Below are positions 23,747-36,849 of a stretch of 64,000 bases of DNA, piece by piece (the first letter of the stretch is position 1; every line of letters begins with the position of its first letter). Source of the DNA: Calvatia gigantea (Eukaryota > Basidiomycota > Agaricomycetes > Agaricales > Lycoperdaceae); NCBI GenBank assembly GCA_025093985.1, contig JACAAK010000010.1, positions 1,885,501 through 1,949,500 on the forward strand. Direction: 5' to 3'. Under the pieces are notes generated by a model that saw nothing but the letters and a program-made list of their open reading frames with translations, was not told the origin of the DNA and did not search any database. Made by a program: the position numbers and the translations under genes.

Positions 23747-24434
23747 CTCAGGGCGACGGCGCTCCGCCCATGCGCTGTCGGCGTGTATTCTTGCATTTGA
23801 TAACCCACCCCCACTCTGCCTATATTATTTATAGATTAACGTGTCTTAAACATCTGAAGAGCTCCCTTTTGCCCTTCCAAACCACCCACTGTATTGTATG
23901 GGGGTAGCTGTGAGGCTACATGTAAGTGTTGCACTGACGGTGTTTTGGCCATGCAGTAGCGATGTGTGTTCAATAACCAACCCCACTTTCCTTCCTTCTG
24001 TAACTCTTCCAACATAAAGTTCATGAACTTATGTATCCACATTGACATACCTTCCTGTCATTTTTCTGGAAGCTGGTACACACTTATCAAGTCAGGGGAA
24101 AGTCGACAGATGTTAGGGAGAAGAAAAAAGGATATATTAACCCAAGGGATAAGCTACTTAAATTGCTACATGTGTTAGGTCTATGCACAAAAGTTCCATG
24201 AAAACATCGAAGAATAGATAACAGATACATGTCGGAGGCCTGGTAACCACCAAGCCACCCCAAAGCCGCCTCCGCCAACTACCACCATGCACCGAGGTCG
24301 TTCAGATATCCCACAAAAAGGTGGGCGCGTAGTGGGAGAAGACGACAGAGCTCGACGGCGACGAGAAAACGGTTAAAACGAGAGTGGCGCGCGCGGGGGG
24401 GAGGTACTGTACCATATGCATACAACAATGGGAC
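23747..24434. other. Intergenic region between K1 and TFA1
   Basis: No gene recognised. It serves as the shared 3' flank of two convergent genes. Confidence 0.5.
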
Positions 24435-26709
24435 TCAAGATCTGGATTGCATAATCTCGAAATACGCCGTATACTCGTCTGGCGTCATTAGCTCGTGGTC
24501 TTCCTCCGTCACTTGGGAGTATGGAATGGGTTTGCCATTTACTAGCAAAAAAAATCCACAAAGCTGAGTAGGGAAAGTGGGAGGATGTGAACCAAGTACG
24601 CACCGTAGACAAGGGGATCATCCTGTAGACCCGGTGCTACCTCTGTATCATATCCATACCCATCACCCATACCCACGTCCTCGGCTCCGCCATACCCGTA
24701 ACCATTCACCACAGGCTCCTCTGCTGGCGTATCTACTCCGTTGCCATTGACATGTCCGTTGCTGCCCCCATTCACACCGGTCACACCGTTTGTGCCGTTC
24801 AAATCTGGGGTCAGCTTCAATATTTTACTGGCTTTAGCTGCAGCCCCGTCATCTTCCCTCGACCTCGACCGTTTCCGATAATCGTTCAGAGAATCGAGGT
24901 ATTCCGACGTTTGGCTTCCTATCCTCCTCTTCCTCTGCGCCAAAGTCACCGTATTCTGAGGGGTTGGAGCCGCCCGTCGCTGTGGGCGTTGGTGTTGGTT
25001 GAGCAGAGACTGTCGTTGACGCTGCCAGTGAGGCATAGTACTGTTCATAATCTAATCCGAGTTGTTTCAGACATGAAACGAACAACGAACGAAGAGGAAA
25101 AGCACCCACAATCCGCATCATCCTGCCCAGCTCTGGGCTTTTCCTCATCCGCATCTCCCATTATACCCAAACTTACATGACTCTCTTCAACGGTCACAAT
25201 ACTCTTCGACATCCCTATCACACCCAACCCTCTCAAAATATCATCATTCGAACCACCAGTACCACCAGCACCAAGCACCGGCACCGGCAGCAGCAGCCTT
25301 GGCCGCCTCCTCCGCCCTCGCATTCTCCATTATCCCCAATGCCGTCAAATCTCCCGTAATCGTACTCTTCAAATGCCACGCGGGTAGTGCATTCTGCTGT
25401 CTCTTCAACTCCGCCTCCGCTGCACGTTCTTGACGACGAGTGAATTCGTCTTTGTCCAATGCCATCATGATACTTATCCCTTCGTCTTCTTTTCTGTTCG
25501 GATCCGAGCCGGCGACTTTGAGACCTCCTTGTGTTTGGGCGGATTTTTGTTTTTCGGATTCTGTGACGTGGTTCTTGACCCAGGCCGCTACATCAAATCT
25601 ATAAGACACACACATGCCAGTAGGTAAAAGAGAAAAAAAAAAAAACAATAAAAAGAAAGGCAAACGCACGCAGGTAACACCATCGATTCACTCTTCTGCA
25701 AGCCCTCCCTAACAAACCTCATCTGATGATTAAACCGCTGCATCCTATCTTTACTCCCCTGCACACTCTCCGCATTCTCATTATCCACCACCTCCGCATG
25801 ACATATCTCACACGCCATCAATCCGGTCGTAAAGTCCATCAACTTGTCTACGTCGAGCGGGGTGTACGATTGTTTGCACAAAGTGCATACGTATCCTTTA
25901 TTATCCAGTTCCTGTATATGGGTGGAAGAAGATCGGGGGTGCAATGGTGAGTAAGCAAGCCCATGCAGTGGGGGGGGGGAAGTCAGGTGTGAGACGTGAG
26001 GTGTGGGTGTGGAGATTGGGCGGAGGAGAGGGGGAGAGAACAGCCAGAAAAAAAAAGAAAAAAGAACGTACATTGCGCAACGAGGAATCAATAATATGCC
26101 TCATTTTCGCAACCCTCCATTTCACGACGTTGCAAAAGTGTTGATAGTCGATAGTAGTAGTACTGTTTTCCAACAGACCGCTGTGCGCCTTCTTTCAGCT
26201 CGTTTTGTCTGTAGCTGTAAAACCGAAACACATTTCAGCATGCAGTTTTTTCAGGGAAGGAGGGTGAGGGAGCGATGCTGCTATGCTTACACTTTAACGA
26301 GGCTGTCGTTATTAAGAACGGCGATGACTTTATTCAGCTCTTTCGGTTGGAGACCCATTCTACCCGCAAGATCATCGTCCTTCAGGCTATAAAGAATCGA
26401 CAAAGAGAGCAAAGCAGGTGTCAACACCGACAGAAACAGGACACAGAAATAATACAAAAACACAAAATTACTCAAGAGAGACGGTGGGGGGGGGGGGGAG
26501 AAAACCCGAGAGAAAAAGAGAGACAGTGAACAGCCAAAAAAAAAACACACACACACACAGAAAGAAGGAAGAAAGGGAGGTTCCATATATACTTACACCG
26601 GATGCCGGGCAAGCTGGTCCATGATGATAGTGTACTTGGGCTCATAAAAGGCTCTGGAGACATATTGCACGAGTAATCGTAGTGTCTCCTGGTCCTCCTT
26701 GGTCGCCAT
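24435..26709 (-). CDS. TFA1: Transcription initiation factor IIE subunit alpha, with apparent frame breaks
   Basis: Seven exons (26597-26709, 26291-26386, 26072-26214, 25670-25911, 25177-25598, 24604-25051, 24435-24541) encode about 522 residues. The N-terminus is the TFIIE winged-helix region (LVQYVSRAFYEPKYTIIMDQ, then LKDDDLAGRMGLQPKELNK). A zinc ribbon follows: GYVCTLCKQSY and MACEICHAEVVDNENAE. The tail has YLDSLNDYRKRSRS and the family end motif YVNGKPIPYSQVTEEDHELM. TFIIE recruits and regulates TFIIH at RNA polymerase II promoters. Single extra bases are implied near 26150, 25274 and 24905, and one missing G at the donor near 25176. With these changes all exon phases fit. An essential single-copy gene should not be broken, so this is the best evidence for sequence errors. 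Introns 1 and 3 are long and filled with homopolymers. Confidence 0.9.
25972..25981. repeat. Homopolymer tract in TFA1 intron 3
   Basis: A run of about nine G beside A-rich tracts (26048-26060), all within an intron. Such runs are typical places for length errors. Confidence 0.6.
26484..26562. repeat. Homopolymer and dinucleotide repeats in TFA1 intron 1
   Basis: A run of about twelve G at 26486-26498 and an A run followed by an (AC)n repeat near 26536-26560. They explain why this intron is 210 nt instead of about 55. Confidence 0.7.
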
Positions 26710-27028
26710 GGGCTGTGGGTGATCCTAGGGCCGTACGGTGAAGGAGAATCGAAAAAGCCGAGCTGCGGCCCGAACAGCTGCGCTCTTCTCCCTCGTTGGA
26801 GTCGTTGCCGATACTGACGTCGACGATGTGAGGGCTGGTTGTTTGCTGCGTGGCGCTGGACGGCTGGTGGTCGTCGTGGAAGAAGATGTGACGTTGGCTC
26901 TGCCGAGTATGGTTGTGGATTATGTAATTCACGGACTCGAATTTTTGTGTTGTTTTCCCAAAAAGAAAAAACAGGAAGGATAAAATAGTCTCGAGAAGTA
27001 CAGTAGAAAATCCAAAGTAACTACCAAG

Positions 27029-27860
27029 CTAGTCGATGAGATACTTGCGCTTGAAGTATGAGCGTAGATGCAGAATCTGCCATGCACCAAGAGCGGCCAA
27101 CGAGAGAATGGAGAACCAAGCAAAGTTCTGGACGCGGATATTCGTCGAGGCTGTGTAGAGTGTTAGACATGGAAGGAGGAGCAACGCAGGGAGAAGACTT
27201 ACTATTCGTCAATGTGAAGCGTTCTTCTCGTTTTTTGAGATAATCCATCTCATCATAAATCTCCTTGACGACTCCTTCTAGTTTGCGCATCTCGGTTTCC
27301 AGACTTGACAACGACTCCTGGTTGGCAATAGCACTGTAGCAACGACATCAGAACTGGGAGCTCATACGAGACGAGACATCACATACTTGTAGTCAACAGC
27401 GTCCGCGCCAATATCCACGTCAAGATCCACAACTCTCGACATCTTGGACGCTTTGTCATACGGCACATCTACGAATCTTTCATTACCACCATTCTACGCG
27501 TGGTAAGGACACGACCAACTCACCACCCTCGATATAATTCCTCAAACAAACACCAACCTCACCATCCCCATGAGTAGTAACCGCCAACCTCGTCTCGCCT
27601 TTAATTCCCTTCTTGCTCAAATACACATTATTCTGTGACGACGAGTCGACAATCTCAACATCTGTCCTCTGGTTATCACCAGGCCCGACGTTGGCTGTAA
27701 CAATGACAAGGGTGTTCGGATGTGCCGCGTTCCATATACATTTTGGTGGTGGGTAACGGAATGCTTGAAGCGAGAACTTTATACCCAGTGCAGGGTTGGG
27801 AACGACAACTAGAAAGGAGAGAAGCGAAAGGAGAAGAGGGACGGCAGTGAAGGAGTGCAT
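27029..27860 (-). CDS. ERV25: p24 family cargo receptor (ERV25-like)
   Basis: Four exons (27524-27860, 27387-27468, 27203-27333, 27029-27150; introns 55, 53 and 52 nt) give a 223-residue protein with no frame break. It begins with a signal peptide (MHSFTAVPLLLSLLSFLVVV). The lumenal GOLD domain holds the two conserved cysteines (KCIWNAA and GVCLRNY). A coiled coil (LETEMRKLEGVVKEIYDEMD) and one membrane span follow, then the cytosolic tail FKRKYLID. p24 proteins cycle between ER and Golgi in COPII and COPI vesicles and help load cargo such as GPI-anchored proteins. The tail and the RVQNFAWFSI stretch identify the Erv25 (p24-delta) branch. An in-frame ATG lies five codons upstream, but the chosen start gives the normal signal peptide. 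Confidence 0.92.
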
Positions 27861-29152
27861 GGCCCCAGGCCTCATAAGCAAGCAAGCAAACAAGGTTCTG
27901 GTCAATGGTCAAAAGTCAAATACGTGGCTCCCAATTTGGTAATGTTTCAAAGTAATTACGTAATTAATAATGGGAAATCAAACGTGCTTCAAGACGAAGA
28001 GCATTATGCACCAGCTCAACTCAACGAGCAATGCAAGGAGAACGAGAACCTGGCAAGGAGAAAAGCCTCGTCATCGAGTATCCGTCTTAGAACATCACAA
28101 TTTCTACATACGATTACCGTTGGCGCTTTCATAACGAACTTACTACGTCTGTGGGTGGGAAGTCATCAAGTACGAGTACCTGGGTGATTAGGGTGCGCAG
28201 GTATGCCTTTCCCTTCTACCAGTCTAGACGCCGAGCTGCATGCCACACGATATGATGATTGGGGTGGATGGAGAATCACGGGCTTGAAGTCCTTACAAAC
28301 TGCAAGCGATAGCTGAGAGTGGGGTGGTGCAAGAGAGGAGTAACATTTCCGAGAATCCAGCTCAAGAAATCCATCCCGTGATCATGCGCCCTTAGAGGCC
28401 GCTACGATCGAGTGAGGAGACGAATTCAAGAGCCTGGCTGCACGCGATTAATCCACCACTGGACTCCATTGAATGCTGATTTGTCCGCTGCCTTTTGAAC
28501 TTTATCGTTCCTCTGTTCCATAGCCGCCAGTTTTTTCCCCGGCCGGTAGGATCTCACCCGGTTTATCCTGTGGATATATGTATCGTGAGGTAATACTGAG
28601 AGGCTTGGAATTAAGTATCCAGTCCACCTTTTTGCAAAAGTTGAATAACGCGTCCAAGGTCTGTTTACAAGGGTGATTCAGTCTCCTGAACATACCTGGG
28701 AAATCAGCAGCGCCGTTGTGAAACAAGCGACCGGGGAAAACTAAGGTGTAATTGGCTACGATCAATAAGCACAGCCAATTTGTATATAGGTCTTGTTTGC
28801 CTAATGTCAAGCGCCTAAAATGTGCTCTTTATCGTAAGGTCGAAATTTGACACTGACATTTGCGTGGCGAGTGAGCGGCAAAAGTAGACCGATGTTAACG
28901 GCTGTTGTGGGGTGGAAGTAACCATGAGAGAGAGGTTTGACTGAATCAATTAGGTCGGTTAAAACTTCGGGACACTGCCACGGGGGGGAAGCCTGCAACC
29001 TGCAGCTCTTGGCGTGATGTGATGGTGGTAGGATGTGGGAGTAAAAATCATTTCACGGCATCCCTTCCTTCTTCCTACTTATTGTCCATCCACACTTTCT
29101 TTTTCACACCTACTTACTATCCCAAAAAAAAAAGAAAAACACGCAGCCCCCC
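27861..29152. other. Region without a recognisable gene
   Basis: Divergent promoter space of ERV25 and the MFSD5-like gene. Short frames at 28.5-29.0 kb on the minus strand have no recognised domain. Confidence 0.5.
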
Positions 29153-30882
29153 ATGAACCCGGTGCGGCTGTACGCGTATTACTCCCTCACTTCCTTCTAC
29201 GAGACCTGGCTCGTCACCCTCACCATCCTCTGCATCATCCTCCTCTTCGTGGAGAGATACGTGTCAGGTTTACAGTCTGAGGTAATCACCAAGGAGAGCG
29301 CAGACGACAGACTCGAAAGTGGACGGTCTCCAATTTCCGGGAATGCCTTGACTGCCTTGGCGAGGAAGTATCTTGTGGTCTACGCTATCGTCATGGGTCA
29401 GTTCTTCAACATTATCTCAGAGAAATTATTGTGAAAGTGCTGATGTGTGAGCGCTTCGCTCCTTCACGCATGCCCAGGCGCCGACTGGTTGCAAGGACCC
29501 TACGTGTATTCTCTGTATAGAGAGCAATATGGCTTTCCAGAACGCCTCGTTGCACTGTTGTTCGTAACCGGATTTGTATCAGCGGGAATGGCAGCTCCCC
29601 TCGTGGGTGTTTGGGCCGACCAGCAGTGCGTACCTCCATTCCAATATGTAAACAAGTAGCCCCCCAAAGCTCACCACTTCCATTTCACACCACAGCGGCC
29701 GGCGCAAACTCTGTCTAGCATTCTGCGTAACCTACACCCTAACATGCATCCTAATTCTATTCCCCAGCCTCCCCATCTTACTCGCCGGGCGTCTCCTCGG
29801 CGGCATCTCAACATCTATCCTATTCTCCGCTTTTGAATCAGTGGCTTATCTCCTCCGCATCATCTTCCGGTCTCCCTTCTGCTGACCTTGTCCTACGATC
29901 ATGGGGCGTGCAACCCTCGTGAACGGTTTCGTAGCTACAGGCGCAGGCGTATTCAGTAACAAGCTCGTTGAATCCACAGGCAACTTCGCTACTCCGTTCA
30001 TTGCGAGTGGGTGTTTACTCGTATTGGGCTACCTCGTCATTCGCGGAACCTGGCTTGAGAATTACGGTAGTGGAGGGGGCGCAGCTACCACCGATGTTTT
30101 CCAGATCAAAAGACTAGGACAGGCCTGGAGGATCGTTCGCTGAAGGTGAGTTCCCCACATAGCCGCTCAGGGACCGTCCTTTTTACCCACATATATCCAC
30201 CCCTTTCTAGACCCTATGCTCCTCGTCCTCGGCTTAACCCAAACCTGCTTCGAAGGCTCCATGTACCTCTTCGTCTTCATCTGGGTCCCCTCCCTCCAAC
30301 AAGTCACCCGCTACGAAAAAACCCTCCCCTTCGGCTACATCTTTTCCTCCTTCATGGTCTCCATGATGATCGGATCCATCCTCTACACCATGATCGTTGC
30401 CTTATTCTAAACTCAAAGGCACAGACTCCTCGCTTACGACACATGCGAAACTGAGCAGTGTCGTATGTGCTATTAGTGCATTCGCGCTTGCGAGTAGTAT
30501 CTCTTCGAGGAGTGAGGAAGTGAGATTTTGGGCTTTTTGTGCGTTTGAGGCGTGTGTGGGGATGTATTATCCTGTGCAGGGTATGTTGAGGGGGACGCTT
30601 ATTTCGAACGAACATCGTGCCACTGTGAGTAGCATTCATTCATTCTCCGGTCTGAATCGATATTAACCCCCTTTCTAGCTCTCGTCCCTCTTCCGCGTAC
30701 CACTCAACATCTTCGTAGTCTTCTCCCTCCTCACCGGCGTCTCGAGCGCCCGCCAAGCAGTATTGAGCGGGAGCGCGATCATGCTCGCTTTCTCTTCACT
30801 TATGACCGGCGCCGTTATTGTTGATCAGTCGGATTCTGTTGCTGTTGCCGCTGGTGCTGTTGGGAATGGTCACCGGCCTTAG
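29153..30882 (+). CDS. MFSD5-like major facilitator (molybdate-anion transporter family), with apparent frame breaks
   Basis: Exons 29153-29396, 29478-29625, 29696-30145, 30211-30624 and 30679-30882 encode about 485 residues with many hydrophobic helices. Family marks are ADWLQGPYVYSLYREQYGF, the loop GVWADQ with GRRKLCLAFC, GRLLGGISTSILFSAFES and LGLTQTCFEGSMYLFVFIW. MFSD5 relatives have been linked to molybdate uptake; the substrate here is inferred only. The frame is broken near 29840 (extra base), 29890 (missing G), 30141 (extra T) and 30398 (extra T). After these single-base changes every exon phase fits. Four independent breaks could also mean a young pseudogene, but the pattern matches the other genes of this window. 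Confidence 0.78.
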
Positions 30883-31606
30883 ATCTTAGATTTCGTTTAT
30901 TTGTTTGTTTGTTTGGGTGGAGGTATACCTTTTAAAATGTGGGAGTAGGAGTCTTGCTTGGTTATCCTACTGGCTTTCTTAGTGACTGTTTGGATTGGAA
31001 TTTCGGTACTTATAATTTAATGGGCTGTTGAAATGATCCACTTTGATTTGAATGTGAGATGAATTCTGAAGTGATGGGATGGTGCTTCGTGGATTATGAC
31101 TGCCACCAAAATAGTAACCTGCATGGTACTCAGATAAACATTTGAACTGACCACAGGACGATCCACAATTAACAGGCAGCAGACTTCAAATTGGGTTGCA
31201 GCCCATGATGAGCAGACATCCGTATAACTTGTTTCACGCCACATTCACCTTCAACTCTGGTGATTGACCCGTTTTACTGAAGTCCCAGTGTCATACAGGA
31301 TCTTCTTCCCGGTTTCCATTCCTAGCTTTCCTACGATTATACATTATCTTCTGAAACAATCATCTCCCGGTGTTTGTATATACACGCAGTAAGGGCCAGC
31401 TCAACAAGAGAATGATAAATTGGTAACTGTTCTGTTTTACGCCTGCGCACTAGAAAATAAAATGATCCTGATGGGAAGGGGGGGGGTTGCCCAGGTTTAA
31501 CGAACCAGTGAAGGGATGTTTTACCCTCAACGAATGATTTTCTAAAGTCAAGGGTTACACACCACCTCAGAGCTACGCGACGCTCATATAAGTAAGCCCA
31601 AGTTTA
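30883..31606. other. Intergenic region with sequence related to other kinase flanks
   Basis: No gene. 30950-31080 resembles 34355-34470, and 31190-31430 resembles 36850-37090; both are flanks of kinase copies. Confidence 0.6.
30950..31080 (+). repeat. Direct repeat flanking K2 (3' side)
   Basis: The stretch beginning GTCTTGCTTGGTTATCC has a diverged copy at 34355-34470, so K2 lies between two similar sequences in the same orientation. Confidence 0.6.
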
Positions 31607-33903
31607 TCACGCTGCGGTGTGACGTACCCCAGCAAGGATCTCCCCAACCTTGACCATGTCGATGTTGGTATCCGAGTTCTTCCCATGCAATACCTCTAAA
31701 AATCGTCTCTCGTGCAAGAATCTGGCCGAGGCCTCTCCCTCTGGTTCCATATCCACCAGCCCTTCCAGCTCAAGCCGCCGCAATATTTGGTCGCATGTTG
31801 GCCGTTCTTCAGGTTCAAGAGACCAGCACGAATTCATAAGCTCCCACATATTGTCGTCTACGGCGTCCAAGGCGTCTGAATCGAGCACCTCACCGCGTTG
31901 GGCAGGTAGTTCGCCCTTCATAAGCTTCCGGACGATTTGAGTGTCCAGTCTCGCACTCTTGGAACGGCAGCTTTCGGGAAAGAATCTGTTTCAATCGGTC
32001 ATCTAGCATCCTCTTCCATGTGAGGGATAGACAAACCTCGTAACAAACGCACCCAAAGGACCAGACATCACTCGCCTTACTAGGTTTGCCGTCGGTTAGT
32101 TCAGGGGATGCCCATCGAACCGAACGACCGATCTTGTCCTCCGTCGCGGGTGTGAACCACCTCTTGTGTAGCCGATTGACCATTATTCCGGGGGCTGCGA
32201 TGCAGGCCATTCCAAAATCGTTTACGAGGATGTCCACCTACGAGTGACCATGAGCTGTAGCCCCCCAAGATAATTCAGTTGTCGCACTTACCCCCTTGAG
32301 ATCACCGTGGATGATATATCTACTATGGAGACACCGCAAACCATTGGCGACGTCGCGAATCTAACTTCTGGATCAAGTAGCTGCAAATTGGACATAAGAA
32401 CGACAGAATAACCAAAGGCTTGCGAGGTACAGCTGGGTTCCGTTGTAGGTATGCGACGATACTGCCATTGTTCATCCATGGGGATACAAGGCAGATATTT
32501 TCCTGTGTATCGTCAAGGTAAAAGATTCCGTAGAAGGGTATGAGGTTCGGGTGATTTGACTGTCGCAGTCGGAGCATTTCCTTGGCGTGTATCTATTTAT
32601 GTGACAACTAAAGTTCAGATCGTGAGCACAGGATTGACAGGCAAAGAAGCACCACTTAGCGCCGCCTCCAATTGCCGGGATCGTTGAGGCCGAATGACCT
32701 TCAGCCATAGCTCTAAAGTGTCAAAACGTCCCTTGTATGTGTCATAGAACTCTCCGTTGTCCTCAGCGAGATTCATATACTATATCCCTCAGCACGTAAC
32801 AACGAAGGAGAGCACGGGGCCTTGGAAAGGTTACGGAAGACGGTGAGGGTTTGCTTCCAGAGCCATGGTACCTGGGGGTTTGACTGGGGTTGTAACAGCA
32901 CCTGTTGTAGAGAAGACAGCAAAGAATAATTGGGACCAGGAGCTGGCGCCCAAGACGAGCGTGCTTACCGAGTACAAAAATTCAATGAGTAATTGAGCGT
33001 GATGATCTCTCAACTTTTGCAAAGCCTCCCTTTTTGTAGGGCTCTCTAATACATTCGCAAGTTGAGCCAACAGAGCATCGACCAGGACCTAATGAAGGCG
33101 GCGCATTCGAACATTGTGAGCAGCGTGCAATCAAAGACGGATAATTTTTGTCAGTTATAAACTTCGAGATGTCCTTGAGCCTGTACCGGACATCTCACAA
33201 AGCGTGCTCCCCGATTTTCCCATAGGGACGCGAGGTTTGAAGAGAAGCAGGAAAATATCGGATCCCAGCGAAAGTAAAGATATGACAATCACCTTTTGGC
33301 CATCTGTTGCCGACTCTGCCAGAACTTTCTGGCTATCCCCGAATCGTACAGGAAGCAACTCCTCACCCACAACTTCTTTGCCAGGCGGTCCTGTGGGTGC
33401 TTCCTTACTATCCCGCTCCTCGGCCCCAGTGAGGCCTAACGAGCTGGTATGTTGGCGCAGTTCGAGGAACCGGTTGACCACAGATGGATAAATCAGAACC
33501 CATCGAAACAACTCTTGAACCCTTGTTCCCGCCGCACTGCTTAGTTTAGGGAAGACGCGAGTCTTGGACAAATACCACATCACCGGAAGGGAGTTGTCCA
33601 GCTCCTGGTGGAAACGTTCCATTTTTCTTTCTATGTCACTTCTGCGGACTGTAATAGGGGCTGTTGGTGCATCAGAAACAACGGTCACAGGATACACTTA
33701 CAATACTGGATGGCGAAATTCCAACCTGACCACCTTTGAACGTGTTCCAAAATCTCTTTTATTAACCTGTATCTTATCTTAGCTGGACCAGTCAAGTCTG
33801 CAAGACTCCACTATCTCAGAGGCCAACCTAGCTGGAATCGGGATGAGTTTCCTAGGACCTGAAGAGAACGAGAAGTATCACCGAGTTCCTGGGTTACAGA
33901 CAT
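31607..33903 (-). pseudogene. Decayed helical bundle - TKL kinase gene K2
   Basis: The first exon (MSVTQEL) and most of the kinase block are recognisable, but lesions are many. Compared with K4, about 200 bp holding the second helical exon are missing after ESCR. The N-lobe exon has a frame change before the P-loop and an extra pair of bases that makes a TGA near 32745. A further extra base lies near 31951. The catalytic loop reads HGDLKGVD, with Asp in place of the metal-binding Asn. The DFG region reads IAAPGIM. Loss of several independent parts cannot be explained by sequence error. K2 and K4 share about 300 bp upstream of the start, so K2 arose with K4 by duplication. Confidence 0.85.
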
Positions 33904-34354
33904 GATGGCAATGTCAAAGGAGAGAGGTGCGTCGTGGGTTTGTCGTTCAGGCTGGATATCACCAAAATGAAGGTGCGCATCAGACGCTCGAGACATCCAC
34001 GTACCGGAGCTTATCGGGACATGCTTCCTCGACTGCATACACATTGTTGCGGAGTGTCGTTCTCATTTGTGTAGCGAAAGCGTTGTGATTGATCGATGGC
34101 AAAGAACGGTGTGCCACCAAGCCCGCTTTAAGATTGATTCTGAACTCTCTGTACCTTTTGCTCTAGAAAACATATTAGAATTTACTTGGTATCTGTCTCT
34201 GAGGAATCTTTGGTCGGTCGAGTTATAGCACGTTCCAATAGACAAAATATAGAATCTGTGTGCCCATTTTCAAGACTCAAGACCTCAGAGCCCCCTGTGC
34301 GGGACCCCCCTGATGACAGGCCTTTCCGGAAGCCAGAGAACCAGTCCAGTAAAA

Positions 34355-34470
34355 CGTAGTAGTCTTGCTTGGTTACCCCACTGGTTTTCTAGCGATAGAA
34401 TTTGGGCCTTTAGTCATTCAGTGGATCGTCTGCATAATCCACTCCGATTTAGATGCGGAATGAATTCGGA
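34355..34470 (+). repeat. Direct repeat flanking K2 (5' side)
   Basis: Diverged copy of 30950-31080, sharing GTCTTGCTTGGTTA and a TGATCCACT-type segment. Confidence 0.6.
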
Positions 34471-36849
34471 AATGACAGACGCATCGATGATCGATGATGC
34501 ATGACGCGCCCAGTGAAAAGTCCCATGCGGGATATCTAAGATCGTGCCAAAATTTCCAATGCGAGATACTCTAAGACGCCCACGAACACATCCTAGACAA
34601 TTTTCCCGAACCTGTATGCAAATAGATAGAGAAATCTGGCGATGGCTACAATAAGCTCTCAGTTATCTGAAAAATTATCATTTTATCTCTCTCGGTAGTC
34701 GCCTCGACGCGTGGAAATGCTCACATTGGCACAGACCAGATCATCACGAAATGTTATGAAATCTATGTTCTTCTCATAGCTACAGCAAATTGCGTCTACA
34801 CTGATCTAACTCTAGCTCGAAAACCATCTGAAACCATCTTGATCCAATGCAGACCCATTTCCTTCTGTCCCATTCCAGCTCCTCAGGCGGCCTTTGTCAT
34901 TACAAGCATGCGAATATGGGTAAAACTTAGAAACTTTCAGAAATACGTAGAAAGAGTGGACTCAAAGGCAAACACGTACCAAACACGGGGTAACCGAGTC
35001 GCAGCAGAGTCCATCCACTGTAGAACACATAAGTCAACAGGAACTCAAAGCCGAAAAAATACCGAACTCACTGAGACAAGGATAAATGCAAAAGGCGCTG
35101 GGATAGACAGTGTTAGAACGTGTAAATGAGCAGGAAACAAGGAATTCATACAACAAAGGCGATCTAAGCAATTGTTGGGGAGGTTTTTGCAAGCTTTCTA
35201 ACATAAATCAGTGAGCGGCGTGGCCACAGTAACAGTGTCGAATATTTACCAAGGTGCCGGTTGGTGCTGCTGCTTCTGCCTCTTTCGACTTGACAAACCA
35301 CCAGTTCTATAAAAAAGATGATGGCCTCAAGTACACGATTGTCTATCATGCTTGTATTACCTGTATTACAACCTTGAGAATAACAGACTCACTGAATCAT
35401 GACGAGCTCATCTCGGAGTTTGTTTCATTCGCCCTTGTACCTCGCAACATCGTCTTGTGCCTCCACTGCAACTTGTTGGTGTTCACAGCACGTTTGACAC
35501 TTCTTTTTGTGTTGGTTGATAGTCTATGGTGGAATATTGACCGCATATACTTATCGAATCGAATCAGATATGTACGACTTACCATTTCATTATGTTGATC
35601 GTAATTATGCTGGTGGACAGAATGAGTGGAGGGTTTTTTAGGACTGGCAATGTCGTTATTTGAGTCCGAGTGCATGATAAAAGTATGGGGGAAAAAGGGG
35701 GATGATGGAAGGAAGGGAAAAATGACAAGGAACATCAGAGGGGTTGTATGCTGTTCCATACTCCACTGTCAAGCCGAAAAAGTAAAGTGGTTGTGCCTAC
35801 CAACCGTCATAGTGTTGAACTTCGCAGCTGGAAGCTTCTTATTGGCATGCTTTGGGTCCCATCGTGATCATTTACAACCATAGCATACATTTTTGTTTGA
35901 GGGTGGACCAGTGTGCGCTATACATGAATTAAGGCACGGTGGATTGGACCGGGAATGCCATTGGGTTGAATTGCATAGCAGGCGAAGGAGAACCTAGTTG
36001 GATGCACGTGAGAGGCAAGAGGCCGCAGACGTGAACTCGTGGGCCGAAGTATAGGGAGTATGATCGATTGAGATAGTCTCAGATGATGAGAGGATAACAA
36101 GGCAAACGGGGAACGTGAGAGTTAGATTAAACGATACACAGGTCGTGTGAGTTGGATCAATCTATCAAACATGAGAAATCCCGCCCTCCCACTTTTCACT
36201 GGGTGCATGACGCTTTGTGTCTTTACGACACCGCCACTAAAGTATTAAAGCTCGGCAGAAAACATTTGACTCAACTATAGTACTGCAGTGGATATCGTGA
36301 ATGAATCGGTACCCGATCCACGTCTCACACTGATTAGTGGAACACCAGCGATTCAGCCAAACACCCGTCCATTACGGTACGGACATACTGTAAATACCAG
36401 TGGGGATTAGGGACTTCCTTGCACAGTTAGAGGCCTGTTTGTATTCACACCCTAAGAGACCAAAAGAGAAGGTTTTATTATTTTCAGAAACCCTCCCGTA
36501 CACGGTCATCTCATGCTCCGTACCGTTCACCATTCCGATCCGATCCGATCGGACCTTGCCCATCCATTAAGCCTCGTTCAATTAATCTAAGTACATCTCT
36601 AGTATAAATATCATCGAGCGGGTACTGGTTCGCCGCAGATTCGTATATACAGCTTCAGTGCCCCGCAGCCCCTCTTAAGGTCACAAGTCGTTTCTCGCTC
36701 TCGTCTACTTTCGCCCTTCTCGCTCCACTCTCTCTACGACGTGCCTCGACATTGCCACCCTCGCACCTTACTTTTTTGGTTGGGCCGCCGCCTCGGCAAC
36801 TCTTCAGAACTTTGTTCAATATACAAATGACAAACAGTGGACTCCAACT

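Noticed and set aside
25621..26562. Possible satellite or mobile element suggested by homopolymer and AC repeats
   Set aside because: They are short simple repeats inside TFIIE-alpha introns, without terminal repeats or coding capacity.
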